Shown piece by piece: positions 1-7,071 of a DNA stretch of 30,060 bases. Origin of the DNA: JBFJKD01 sp041600415 (GTDB lineage: Bacteria; Pseudomonadota; Gammaproteobacteria; Pseudomonadales; Porticoccaceae); assembly GCA_041600415.1 (NCBI GenBank), contig JBFIKF010000012.1:1-30060 (forward strand). The letters are read 5' to 3'. Below the pieces are notes generated by a model. It was not told the origin of the DNA, ran no database searches, and was given only the letters and a program-made list of their open reading frames with translations. A program made the position numbers and the translations under genes. Position 1 is the stretch's first letter. Each line of letters begins with the position of its first letter.

Positions 1-351
1 ATCCACCAGACTGCCGTCGGTGCCAAACACCCAGCCGTGATAGTTACACACAAATGAGCGGGCATTGCCGCTGTCCGCATGGCACACCTGATTGCCGCGA
101 TGGGTACAGGTGTTCAAAAATGCTTTAACCGAACCGTCCTTATGACGGGCCACGATAACAACATCCTCCGCCATCTTGCTGGTCACAAAATCGCCAAACT
201 TGGGAATTAAAGAATCGTGAGTCAGAAACAACCAGCAGCGACCAAATATTCGTTCCAGCTCCTGCTCGTAAATCGCCTGGTCCCAAAACACCGTTTTGGA
301 CTGGGTGGCATTTTCCAAATCCACCAATTCTTTCACGTCGATCAAATTCAT
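1..351 (-). CDS. Ring-hydroxylating dioxygenase alpha subunit, N-terminal part (cut by window edge)
   Basis: This is the first 117 codons of a Rieske non-haem iron oxygenase large subunit that runs off the left edge. The ATG at 351-349 follows a GGAGG ribosome site (359-363) at good spacing. The visible part holds the Rieske cluster motif CTHRG, 17 residues, then CNYHGW, preceded by FGRCWLFLTHDS, the standard start of naphthalene/biphenyl-dioxygenase-type alpha subunits. It closely resembles the N-terminus of the alpha subunit at 17310-18662 (same FGRCWLFL and CTHRGN segments), so it is probably a paralogue. The catalytic iron site lies outside the window, so substrate and integrity are unknown. 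It is the last visible gene of a minus-strand run with a TphA2-like alpha and a TphB-like dehydrogenase. Confidence 0.9.
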   Translation of the reverse strand, partial: MNLIDVKELVDLENATQSKTVFWDQAIYEQELERIFGRCWLFLTHDSLIPKFGDFVTSKMAEDVVIVARHKDGSVKAFLNTCTHRGNQVCHADSGNARSFVCNYHGWVFGTDGSLVD

Positions 352-412
352 ACATCAACCTCCAGACTACACTACAAAATAACAACTCTTTAGCTCGCGC
401 CCGTGGGTGGCG

Positions 413-1651
413 CTAAATGTTCATCAGGCCACGATAGCCTTTCCAGAAACCGCGCACCGCATTTTCATCCATGCCCATGGGGGACATATCCGCCGTGCTG
501 TTGCCACCCATGGCAATCAGTGCGCGCTCATCACCATCGCGCACCACACCGTTTTGACACATCTCCACCGCCTCGCCATCCTCCATGGAAATAAACCCGG
601 CCGGACCCACCAGATTGATATTACGAATGCGGTGGCGGTCCATATCCGCGTCGTCGTCCTGATAACCAAAATAGGTCCACACCAGTTCCGTCTGGTTCAC
701 ACCCTTGGGCAACACCTGGCGCGTCGCCAACGTATTCTGAATTTGCTGTAGCACCACCGACGGAAACAGAGACTGAATACTTAGCGCGACCCCATCGTCC
801 CGCTCGGGGCGGTATTGTAAAACCCGCGGGTCCTGCAACTGCTCGACGCCCTCCATTTGCCGATTGGCTTCATTGCCATAACTTTTATAATCAATTTGTT
901 CTTTGGGAAACATCACATTAAAGGTGTTGTGAAATCCCTGCTCGCTCATAAACCCGGTACTTTCCTGACTCTGGCGATAAATTCCAAAGGTGGGATAAAA
1001 CAGGTGTAGCAGCGCGCCGTGATAACTGTCCCGGCTGTTCTCGGAATAGAACTTCCAGTTTCCCCCCATCAGCTGGCGGGCATAGCCCAGCACCTTGATA
1101 GGCCGGTCGATAATGCGCTCGATATTCGCGCACTGGCTGGCCCCGAGAAACTCGCGCAGATCACCCGCCGCGTCGGAAAAAGTCCCAAACACCATGCCGT
1201 TGATGGTCTCGACCCGCAGTTTGCGCAGGCCATTTTTTTTCATGTCAAAATCTTTATCCAGGCCACCGACACCGTTCATGCCCCGCCGAAACGGCACCGC
1301 CGCAAGATCTCCCTGGCTGGTGTAGGCCCATTGGTGATAGACACAGGTGAACGCACCGTCCGCCACATTACCTCGCGGGCTGCGGCACACCAACGCGCCC
1401 TTGTGGGCACAGCGATTCACCCAGGCATACAAGCCTTGATCCGCGCCACGGGTTACCACCACCGGGGTATCCCCTACGAAGGTGGATTTGTAATCCCCCG
1501 GGTTGGGGAGCTCTGCGTCGAGAGCAAGGTAACACCATACCGGGCCGCGAAATATCTGTTCCTGTTCCTGCCGATACACGTCCGGGTCCTGATACACCGT
1601 ATAGGGTACCCGGGTAAAATCTCCTGCTGTCCAGCCTTGAGTGTCTGTCAT
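413..1651 (-). CDS. TphA2-like ring-hydroxylating oxygenase alpha subunit
   Basis: Rieske oxygenase large subunit of 412 aa, usual length for the terephthalate / anthranilate / salicylate-5-hydroxylase branch. The Rieske motif is C81-x-H83 ... C103-x2-H106 (CAHKGA, CVYHQW). The mononuclear iron site is seen as N205, D208, H211 and H216 in ENSRDSYHGALLH. The C-terminal FISMEDGE segment, which supplies the acidic iron ligand in TphA2, is also present. Comparison from memory with Comamonas TphA2 shows collinear similarity (GDYKSTFVG, GLDKDF, VGPAGFISMEDG). It starts 5 nt after the TphB/PdxA-like gene, so the two are surely cotranscribed. No beta subunit lies next to it in the window, which is unusual for this family; one may lie beyond the left edge. 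Substrate is inferred to be an aromatic acid, possibly a dicarboxylate. Confidence 0.9.
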   Translation of the reverse strand: MTDTQGWTAGDFTRVPYTVYQDPDVYRQEQEQIFRGPVWCYLALDAELPNPGDYKSTFVGDTPVVVTRGADQGLYAWVNRCAHKGALVCRSPRGNVADGAFTCVYHQWAYTSQGDLAAVPFRRGMNGVGGLDKDFDMKKNGLRKLRVETINGMVFGTFSDAAGDLREFLGASQCANIERIIDRPIKVLGYARQLMGGNWKFYSENSRDSYHGALLHLFYPTFGIYRQSQESTGFMSEQGFHNTFNVMFPKEQIDYKSYGNEANRQMEGVEQLQDPRVLQYRPERDDGVALSIQSLFPSVVLQQIQNTLATRQVLPKGVNQTELVWTYFGYQDDDADMDRHRIRNINLVGPAGFISMEDGEAVEMCQNGVVRDGDERALIAMGGNSTADMSPMGMDENAVRGFWKGYRGLMNI

Positions 1652-1656
1652 ATCCG

Positions 1657-2652
1657 TTACCCTGCCGTTTGTTCCGTATCGATAAAGCCTTTTCCGGCGG
1701 CCAGGCTGCCGGTCAGCATCATCGCGGACTGCATCATTTCGTGACTGGCAATACCCTTGCCGACAATATCGAACGCCGTGCCATGGGCCACCGACATATG
1801 TAAATATGGCGGGCCAATAATCAACGCACAGTTGCCCACGAAACCCCAGGTTTTGATGGCGATATGTCCCTGGTCGTGGAACATGGCCAACACCGCATCG
1901 TATTTATCCTCGATGCAGTGGCGAAAAATCGAATCCGGCGCAATGGGCCCGGTGACATTAATCCCCGCGTCTTTGGCGAGTTCGACACCCGGCGCGATTT
2001 CCCGTTCATCCTCTTCCCCAAAGGCGTGGGCGTTAAAGCCGGAGACACCGATGCGCGGATTTTTCAGCCCCCACTCCCGCAGCCGCCCGTCCATGGTTTG
2101 CAAGGCGCTAAATACCAGATCGCTTTTGATCAGATCGCACACCTGGCGCAGGGGAATATGATCCGTCAGGTGCATCACCCGCAGCGGCCCGCTCACCAGG
2201 AACAAATAACTGATGCCGGGCTGAATATTGATCACCTGATCCAGCACACCGGCCATTTTCATGGCCACCGAACTGATGGGCCCCATAATGGTTCCCGCTA
2301 CCGCACCGGAGCGCGCCAGCTTGTCCGCCTCCCCCAACCACTCGGCACAGACCTTGCCGCAAATCGCGTTGTCCACGCCCAGTGTGACATCTTTGAGGTC
2401 GAGCTTGCCCGAGTCAATGATCTCGATCACCTCGGGTGAATCGCTGATCTGATCGACGGAATCGATGGTGCGTACCGGTAGATCGAGCCCGGCGAACTTG
2501 ACGGCCTGCTCCATAACAGGCGCTGAGCCGATTAGTACGGGGCGAGAATAACGGTGCGGCTCCCCCGAGGCCCAGGCCTTGGCAATCACTTCCGGGCCGA
2601 TACCGCAGGGGTCGCCAATCATGGTGGCGATAAGGGGTCGAGAATCAGTCAT
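1657..2652 (-). CDS. PdxA/TphB-family dihydrodiol-dicarboxylate dehydrogenase
   Basis: 331-aa member of the 4-hydroxythreonine-4-phosphate dehydrogenase family (PdxA). Family hallmarks are GDPCGIGPE near the N-terminus and three metal-binding histidines at H165 (TDHIPL), H209 (NAHAFGEED) and H259 (FHDQGHIAIK), matching the spacing of the PdxA zinc ligands. True PdxA serves vitamin B6 synthesis. TphB and PdxA2 relatives instead oxidise and decarboxylate cis-dihydrodiols of phthalate isomers. Position directly upstream of a TphA2-like oxygenase strongly favours the catabolic role: NAD-dependent re-aromatisation of the diol acid made by the neighbour. The ATG at 2652 is preceded by a weak AACGGAAA ribosome site. 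The C-terminus is complete. The exact substrate is not readable from sequence. Confidence 0.85.
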   Translation of the reverse strand: MTDSRPLIATMIGDPCGIGPEVIAKAWASGEPHRYSRPVLIGSAPVMEQAVKFAGLDLPVRTIDSVDQISDSPEVIEIIDSGKLDLKDVTLGVDNAICGKVCAEWLGEADKLARSGAVAGTIMGPISSVAMKMAGVLDQVINIQPGISYLFLVSGPLRVMHLTDHIPLRQVCDLIKSDLVFSALQTMDGRLREWGLKNPRIGVSGFNAHAFGEEDEREIAPGVELAKDAGINVTGPIAPDSIFRHCIEDKYDAVLAMFHDQGHIAIKTWGFVGNCALIIGPPYLHMSVAHGTAFDIVGKGIASHEMMQSAMMLTGSLAAGKGFIDTEQTAG

Positions 2653-2699
2653 TGGGACGTTTCCGTTAAGTTACTATAGTTCAATCAAGTACAGCGCTA

Positions 2700-3092
2700 T
2701 CAAGCGATGGCGGGGCCACCTTTGTCGACCCAGGTTTGCAGGTCGAAGTACTCCCGCCAGTGACATATCTTGCCAGCGGCGTCGAATTCAAAAATTCCCA
2801 GTACCGGCAACCGGTCGAGGTCTTTATCGGGGAAGCCAAAACTGTCATAACGTTCAGTGACTACGCGATCACCATCGGTCACCACAGTCAACACCTCAAA
2901 GCGGCAACTGGTGGCCAGGGAGAAAAACCCTTCCAGAAAGCCGCGAATAGCCTGCTGACCCACCAGCGGTTGCAACGGTACATTGTGATACACCGCATCG
3001 GCGCTCATGTACCCCAGAATGGCATCGACGTCGAGTCGTTCCCAGGCGCCACAAAAGTCTCTGATTACCTGCTCACGCTGCGAATTAGGCAT
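2700..3092 (-). CDS. Limonene-epoxide-hydrolase-like NTF2-fold protein
   Basis: 130-aa protein of the limonene-1,2-epoxide hydrolase / SnoaL-like cone fold. It keeps the family pattern: Y35 and N37 in VYHNVPLQP, R81 and D83 in TERYDSF, and a C-terminal WREYFDLQTW. In Rhodococcus limonene epoxide hydrolase the triad is D101-R99-D132. Here R81 and D83 match R99 and D101, but the D132 position (WRDYFD) is glutamate (E114). It may therefore be a modified epoxide hydrolase or a binding/isomerase relative. It is the promoter-proximal gene of the run leading to TphB-like and TphA2-like genes, 47 nt upstream of the former, and its ATG follows AGGGGTAAAC. A role on an arene oxide or lactone intermediate is only a guess. 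Confidence 0.8.
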   Translation of the reverse strand: MPNSQREQVIRDFCGAWERLDVDAILGYMSADAVYHNVPLQPLVGQQAIRGFLEGFFSLATSCRFEVLTVVTDGDRVVTERYDSFGFPDKDLDRLPVLGIFEFDAAGKICHWREYFDLQTWVDKGGPAIA

Positions 3093-3127
3093 GTTTACCC
3101 CTCGGTATAATTGCGATCATGGCCACT

Positions 3128-3158
3128 TTGGCATACATTAGCTAACGAATTAGATAAT
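3128..3158 (+). promoter_or_regulatory. Candidate sigma70 promoter for the aldehyde dehydrogenase
   Basis: TTGGCA at 3128-3133 matches five of six bases of the -35 consensus. It is followed after 17 nt by TAGATA (3151-3156), or after 19 nt by GATAAT (3153-3158), as a poor -10. It sits in the divergent gap between the epoxide-hydrolase-like gene and the aldehyde dehydrogenase. This is inference from pattern only. Confidence 0.3.
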
Positions 3159-3228
3159 AAACCCATCAATAGTAACTACCAAACCACCCGCCGACAACTG
3201 GTCAGCAATATCAGTCAGCAGGTTTTAC

Positions 3229-3234
3229 AGGAGG
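3229..3234 (+). promoter_or_regulatory. Strong Shine-Dalgarno AGGAGG deciding the ALDH start
   Basis: A perfect AGGAGG lies 8 nt before the ATG at 3243. The reading frame stays open upstream to 3111, but the encoded extension has no ALDH character, so 3243 is taken as the start. Confidence 0.85.
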
Positions 3235-3242
3235 AATACAGT

Positions 3243-4763
3243 ATGTTGGATCAAGTCACCGGTGGCGCACCCACCGCAGCAGACGGCTCGCCGCTGTACA
3301 AGAACGAATACGGCCACTTTATTAACGGACAATGGGTTGAGGGCAGCAGTGGCGAAACCATCGACCTGTACAACCCGGCCACTGGCGCGGTACTGGCCAG
3401 GATTGCCTCCGGTAACGCCGAGGACACCAACGCCGCTGTGGCCGCCGCATCGGCCGCCCTGCCCGCCTGGGCCAATACCAGCCCCAGCCAGCGGCAGGCC
3501 GTTCTGGTAGAAATCGCGCAGCGGATGCAAAAACGCGCTGGCGATTTTGCCCTGCTGGAAACCCTCAACAACGGCAAACCCATCACCGAGTCCATGTATT
3601 TCGATCTTCCCCACGCCATCGAACAATTTAACCTGTTCGCGGGTGCGGCCTACACTCTGCACGGCAAATCGTTCGATACCCCGGAAGCCCTCGGCATCGT
3701 CCACCGCGAGCCCATCGGCGTGGTCGCCCAGATCATTCCCTGGAACGTGCCCCTGCTGATGATGGCCTGCAAAGTGGCGCCCGCCATCGCCGCTGGCTGT
3801 ACCGTGGTCCTCAAGCCGGCGGAAACCGTGTGCCTCGGCATTCTCGAATTTTTCGACGAAATGAAAGACATCATTCCCCCCGGCGTGGTCAACGTGGTCA
3901 CCGGCTACGGCCAGAATATTGGCGAAACCCTGGTTACCCATCCCGATGTGCGCAAAGTGGCGTTCACGGGTTCCCGACCCACCGCACAGCGCATTATTCA
4001 GTACGCCTCGGCAAACCTGATTCCACAAACCCTCGAGCTGGGGGGCAAGTCTGCCAATATTGTCTGCGCGGATGCGGATATCGACGCCGCCGTCGAAAGC
4101 GCGATTATGACCACCGTGTTTAACAAAGGCGAAGTCTGCCTTGCCGGTTCGCGACTGTTTCTACACGACGCCATTCAGGAAGAATTTCTGGAAAAATTCA
4201 AAAGTGGTCTGGAAAAAATTCGCATTGGCGACCCCACCGACCCCGCCACCCAACTCGGCCCCCAGGCGTCCGTGATGCAGCGGGACAAAGTGGCTGGCTA
4301 CCTTGAACTGGGCCCCAAAGAGGGTGCCACCCTGGTCACCGGCGGTAAGCGCGCCACCGGCGGCAATCTGGACGCCGGTAACTTTATCCAGCCCACCATC
4401 TTCAGTAATGTGCGCAACGACATGCGCATCGCCCAGGAAGAAATTTTTGGCCCGGTTACCGTCGCCATCACCTGGAACGATGAACAAACCATGCTGCGCC
4501 AGGCCAACGATTCGGTATACGGCCTCGCTGGCGGTGTGTGGACACGGGATCTGGCCAGCGCTCACCGCATTTCCAAGGCCATGCAAACCGGTACCGTGTG
4601 GGTCAACCGCTACTACAACCTGATTTCCGGCATGCCCCTCGGCGGCTACAAACAAAGTGGTTACGGTCGCGAGTTCTGTCACGAACTGCTGGAACACTAC
4701 ACCATCACCAAATCCGTCGTGATCAACCTGCAGGAAGGCAAGATGGGTGTGTTTGACCAATAG
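3243..4763 (+). CDS. NAD(P)-dependent aldehyde dehydrogenase
   Basis: 506-aa aldehyde dehydrogenase superfamily enzyme that oxidises an aldehyde to a carboxylic acid with NAD(P)+. Catalytic residues are visible: N168 in IIPWNVP, K191 in VLKPAET, E265 in LELGGKS and the nucleophile C299 in FNKGEVCLAGSR. The GEVC variant, instead of the common GQxC, is typical of an AldA/acetaldehyde-dehydrogenase-like subgroup. It stands alone on the plus strand, divergent from the oxygenase run, and ends in its own terminator, so it is probably a monocistronic unit. In this context it likely oxidises an aldehyde from aromatic side-chain or ring-fission metabolism, but the substrate cannot be assigned. Confidence 0.9.
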   Translation: MLDQVTGGAPTAADGSPLYKNEYGHFINGQWVEGSSGETIDLYNPATGAVLARIASGNAEDTNAAVAAASAALPAWANTSPSQRQAVLVEIAQRMQKRAGDFALLETLNNGKPITESMYFDLPHAIEQFNLFAGAAYTLHGKSFDTPEALGIVHREPIGVVAQIIPWNVPLLMMACKVAPAIAAGCTVVLKPAETVCLGILEFFDEMKDIIPPGVVNVVTGYGQNIGETLVTHPDVRKVAFTGSRPTAQRIIQYASANLIPQTLELGGKSANIVCADADIDAAVESAIMTTVFNKGEVCLAGSRLFLHDAIQEEFLEKFKSGLEKIRIGDPTDPATQLGPQASVMQRDKVAGYLELGPKEGATLVTGGKRATGGNLDAGNFIQPTIFSNVRNDMRIAQEEIFGPVTVAITWNDEQTMLRQANDSVYGLAGGVWTRDLASAHRISKAMQTGTVWVNRYYNLISGMPLGGYKQSGYGREFCHELLEHYTITKSVVINLQEGKMGVFDQ

Positions 4764-4786
4764 GTGGTCACAATAAGTCAACGATG

Positions 4787-4815
4787 AAAGGAGCGCCCCG
4801 GCGCTCCTTTTTTTT
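4787..4815 (+). terminator. Intrinsic terminator of the ALDH gene
   Basis: Perfect inverted repeat AAAGGAGCGCC (4787-4797) / GGCGCTCCTTT (4800-4810) followed by a run of T to 4815, 23 nt after the ALDH stop. The GC-rich stem plus T tract is a classic rho-independent terminator. The A-tract on the other side could let it work bidirectionally. Confidence 0.92.
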
Positions 4816-4943
4816 GCACAAAAATTGGCACAATAAAATAGGCAGAAAAATTAGTCAGGAAAAATTGAGAGTAAAAATACTTAGAAAAAATACCTTGCAG
4901 TGATGTGTTAACTACCTGATAACAAATCTTTGGGAGACAATCC

Positions 4944-5468
4944 ATGACCCAACCCCTGGGAACCGTACGCCAACTCGCCTACGTCGCCACCGACATGGAA
5001 GCGTCCCTCAATTACTGGACCCAAACCCTCAAGGCCGGCCCGTTTTTCCTCCTCGAGCATTGCCCCCTGGAAAACCAGCAGTACTATGGCACCGAAGCAG
5101 ATGCGGATGTGACCATCGCGCTGGGCAACAGCGGCAATCTGCAAATTGAACTCATCTACCAGCACAACCACACCCCATCCGTATACCGGGACTTTTTGCG
5201 GGCCGGGCGTATCGGCGTGCACCACATCGGCCTGATGCCGGACGATTACGCCGCCACCACCGCCCACTATCGCGCCCTTGGCCACCGGGAAGCCTTTTCA
5301 TGCACAGTGGGCGGCGCCCCATTGGTGTACTTCGACACCCTCGAAACTATCGGGCACTACGTGGAGTTATGGGATAACCACGCCGTGTTTAAAGATATGT
5401 TTTTAATGATTGAAGACGCCGCGCGGGGCTGGGACGGCACCGACCCGGTGCGGGTGCTCAAGCTTTAA
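4944..5468 (+). CDS. VOC-superfamily (glyoxalase-like) protein
   Basis: 174-aa protein with two beta-alpha-beta-beta-beta modules of the vicinal-oxygen-chelate fold, Glyoxalase_4-like. Module one runs from VRQLAYVATDMEASLNYW to LQIELIYQ, module two from VHHIGLMPDDYAATTAHY to HYVELWD. Expected metal ligands E (ELIYQ), H (VHHIG) and E (YVELWD) are present. The first-module histidine position appears to be glutamine (VRQLAY), so metal binding may differ from glyoxalase I. The ATG follows GGGAG at 4932-4936. It is preceded by an AT-rich stretch after the ALDH terminator, so it likely has its own promoter. VOC members include extradiol dioxygenases and epimerases, but it lacks the length and the typical C-terminal motif of BphC-type extradiol enzymes. 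Confidence 0.75.
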   Translation: MTQPLGTVRQLAYVATDMEASLNYWTQTLKAGPFFLLEHCPLENQQYYGTEADADVTIALGNSGNLQIELIYQHNHTPSVYRDFLRAGRIGVHHIGLMPDDYAATTAHYRALGHREAFSCTVGGAPLVYFDTLETIGHYVELWDNHAVFKDMFLMIEDAARGWDGTDPVRVLKL

Positions 5469-5517
5469 ATTGCGGCGGTCGGTTAACAAACGAGTATAGC
5501 TCTTTCGGCAAATCAGG

Positions 5518-5850
5518 TTTTGGCGAGAATAGCGCGCTAATGTTGCATCAGCGCGGCGGCCGAATAGCAGTTTTTCATCTGACCCCAAATATCTATCCAA
5601 TAAAGCGACAGTAGCTCATAGTTGTTCATGGGTTCACCTGCTGCGAAACTGTATAAGCTTTCCTCTTGCGCGTTATCTTTTCACTAAGACTAAACTTCTT
5701 GTGCGGCCCGGTAAATCATGATGTGCGTGTTTCCAAACCGCGATATAACTGTTCGGAATGCGTGCAGATGTGCATGATGTATCCGGATTGGGACAAAAAC
5801 GTGTGGATCCGACATATCATTCCCTGATGGCTTAATTATTCTCGCCAAAA
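5518..5850. repeat. Possible MITE-like element bounded by 14-bp inverted repeats
   Basis: TTTTGGCGAGAATA at 5518-5531 and its exact reverse complement at 5837-5850 bound a 333-bp segment. Just outside, AAATCAG on the left and CTGATTT on the right extend the symmetry with a 3-nt offset. No transposase ORF lies inside. A non-autonomous element remnant is the best guess; chance is possible for 14 bp but unlikely with the extension. Confidence 0.4.
5568..5593. repeat. 26-bp dispersed motif, copy 1
   Basis: Identical in 25 of 26 positions to 7309-7334. The core GACCCCAAATAT recurs at 7290-7301, and a shorter GACCCCAAATA at 5923-5933. Short motifs of this kind are familiar in proteobacterial intergenic DNA near REP-type elements; that link is from memory, not proven here. 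Confidence 0.6.
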
Positions 5851-5884
5851 TACGCTGATTTCAAGGGAAAAAGCAATGGGCCAG
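5741..5884 (+). repeat. Diverged ~140-bp direct repeat, copy 1
   Basis: Aligns with 9491-9631 in the same orientation at roughly 80 percent identity by eye, with few short gaps. Shared blocks include AACTGTTCGGAAT, GACATATCATTCCCTGAT and ACGCTGATTTCAA. The two copies bracket the cytochrome pair and the cassette-borne defence genes. Confidence 0.75.
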
Positions 5885-5998
5885 TGTTATTTGGATAGTT
5901 TTTACTCTGGCTCAAATACTCCGACCCCAAATACTCTGGCGTATCGGCAACACAGCGTTTATGCTATGGCAATTTCAACATAACAAAAGGAACGATTG

Positions 5999-6466
5999 AT
6001 GAAAACTGCGTCGCGATTTTTTTTGGCTGTTATCGGATTTTCTGTGCTGATGCCGACTTTTGCTGACCAGGATCCCAATATCACCACCATTAAAGCGCGT
6101 CAGGGTGAGATGAACATCCGGGCCCACAATCTCGGCCCACTGATGGCCATGGCAAAAGGAGACATGCCCTACGATGCTCAACTTGCCGCTCAACTTGCCG
6201 CCAATCTGAAATTCCTGCTCGATCTCGATACCAGTCGATTCTGGCCACCGGGCACGGACAGCAACAGCTATCCAGAAAATAGCAAGGCTTTGCCTGAAAT
6301 CTGGACTACCTATCCGGAAATTGGAAAGTATGCCGAGAAACACGACAAGGCGGTAATCGAACTGGATGCCGTAGCCGGTGAGGGTCTGGAAGCCCTGCGT
6401 TCAAAAATTGGTGCCGTGGGTGATTCCTGTAAGGCCTGCCATGACGAGTACGCGAAAGAGCATTAA
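5999..6466 (+). CDS. Periplasmic cytochrome c' family protein
   Basis: 155-aa exported c-type cytochrome. An N-terminal signal peptide (basic MKTASR, hydrophobic core, likely cleavage after FA at about residue 22) is followed by a helical-bundle body. The single haem motif C144-K-A-C147-H148 lies close to the C-terminus, the classic position in cytochrome c'. The family binds NO or acts in electron transfer in the periplasm. A TTG at 5996 is in frame, but the ATG at 5999, 8 nt after AAAGG, is preferred. It is followed 11 nt later by a membrane cytochrome b561 gene. Such pairs occur widely, and the b-type partner plausibly supplies or receives electrons. It sits in a repeat-rich segment and looks unrelated to the aromatic pathway. 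Confidence 0.88.
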   Translation: MKTASRFFLAVIGFSVLMPTFADQDPNITTIKARQGEMNIRAHNLGPLMAMAKGDMPYDAQLAAQLAANLKFLLDLDTSRFWPPGTDSNSYPENSKALPEIWTTYPEIGKYAEKHDKAVIELDAVAGEGLEALRSKIGAVGDSCKACHDEYAKEH

Positions 6467-6477
6467 TTCCAGTTCTC

Positions 6478-7071
6478 TTGAAAGGCTTTAAACGGGAAAA
6501 AATCTGGGACCCGATCTCTCGGCTGTGGCACTGGCTGTTGGTAATCAGTGTCTCAGCCGCGTGGTGGTACGGCGAAAACATGACCTTCGCTACGGTGGAT
6601 TGGCATTTCTACCTGGGTTATGGAGTGCTGGGCCTGGTGCTGTTTCGCCTGCTTTGGGGATTCGTGGGCCCTGCGCCCATTCGATTTCGCAGCCTCCTGC
6701 ACTCACCCGCGACAATCCGGCAATACCTGAAAACCCTCGGTGTCCGCAGCCCCAGCGGCAGCCCTGGGCACAATCCCTTAGGCTCGCTCTCGGCGATTAT
6801 CCTGTTGGCAAGCATTGCTTTTCAGGCTGTTAGCGGCCTGTTTATAGAGTCGGACGATTATTTCGAATCGGCCCCTCTGGCAAAACACCTGTCCGAAGAG
6901 ATGGTCAACCAGGTAACTGGCTGGCACCACCTGAATGCAAAAATTCTTTTGGTGCTGGTGGGCCTGCACCTTAGCGCCATACTTTTTTACTGGCTGTGGA
7001 AGAAAGAAAACCTGACCAAGCCGATGATCACCGGGTGGAAGTGGGTTAAGGAAAATAAATCCGCTGACTGA
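6478..7071 (+). CDS. Cytochrome b561 family membrane protein
   Basis: 197-aa integral membrane dihaem b-type cytochrome of the bacterial b561 / Ni-Fe-hydrogenase cytochrome b group. Four hydrophobic segments lie at about residues 16-32, 44-63, 101-120 and 153-173. Candidate haem-ligand histidines sit in helices or at their ends: H18 (RLWHWL), H43 (DWHFYLGYG), H150/H151 (GWHHLNAK) and H164 (GLHLSAI). The chosen start is TTG at 6478, because no ATG or GTG occurs in frame before residue 35, inside the helix region, and WDPISRLWHW is the usual family start. No strong ribosome site precedes it, so translation is probably coupled to the cytochrome c' gene ending 11 nt upstream. It likely passes electrons between the quinone pool and the periplasmic cytochrome. 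Confidence 0.85.
   Translation: MKGFKREKIWDPISRLWHWLLVISVSAAWWYGENMTFATVDWHFYLGYGVLGLVLFRLLWGFVGPAPIRFRSLLHSPATIRQYLKTLGVRSPSGSPGHNPLGSLSAIILLASIAFQAVSGLFIESDDYFESAPLAKHLSEEMVNQVTGWHHLNAKILLVLVGLHLSAILFYWLWKKENLTKPMITGWKWVKENKSAD

Larger units (their letters stand above)
5469..5998. other. 530-bp non-genic stretch with mobile-element-like repeats
   Basis: No convincing conventional gene. It contains a perfect 14-bp inverted repeat (5518-5531 and 5837-5850), a 26-bp motif (5568-5593) recurring at 7309-7334, further GACCCCAAATA copies, and one copy of a repeat of about 140 bp whose partner is at 9491-9631. A 30-codon minus-strand ORF (5629 to 5537) with an AGGTGA ribosome-like site lies inside; its DIWGQMKNC stretch recurs in translation at the 7.3-kb motif copy. 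The ribosome site of the cytochrome c' gene (AAAGG, 5986-5990) closes the region. Confidence 0.6.

Noticed and set aside
1019..1744. 241-codon plus-strand ORF opposite the TphA2-like gene
   Set aside because: Antisense to a clearly conserved Rieske oxygenase; open only because of GC-biased codon use.
1657..2652. Vitamin B6 biosynthesis gene pdxA
   Set aside because: Family match is real but the operon with a TphA2-like oxygenase points to a TphB/PdxA2-type catabolic dehydrogenase.
3111..3242. N-terminal extension of the aldehyde dehydrogenase frame
   Set aside because: AGGAGG at 3229-3234 and the ATG at 3243 give a standard ALDH start; the upstream part crosses the presumed promoter and has no ALDH similarity.
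4944..5468. VOC protein as the missing extradiol dioxygenase
   Set aside because: At 174 aa it is much shorter than BphC/NahC types and the first-module metal histidine appears to be Gln; kept only as a weak candidate.
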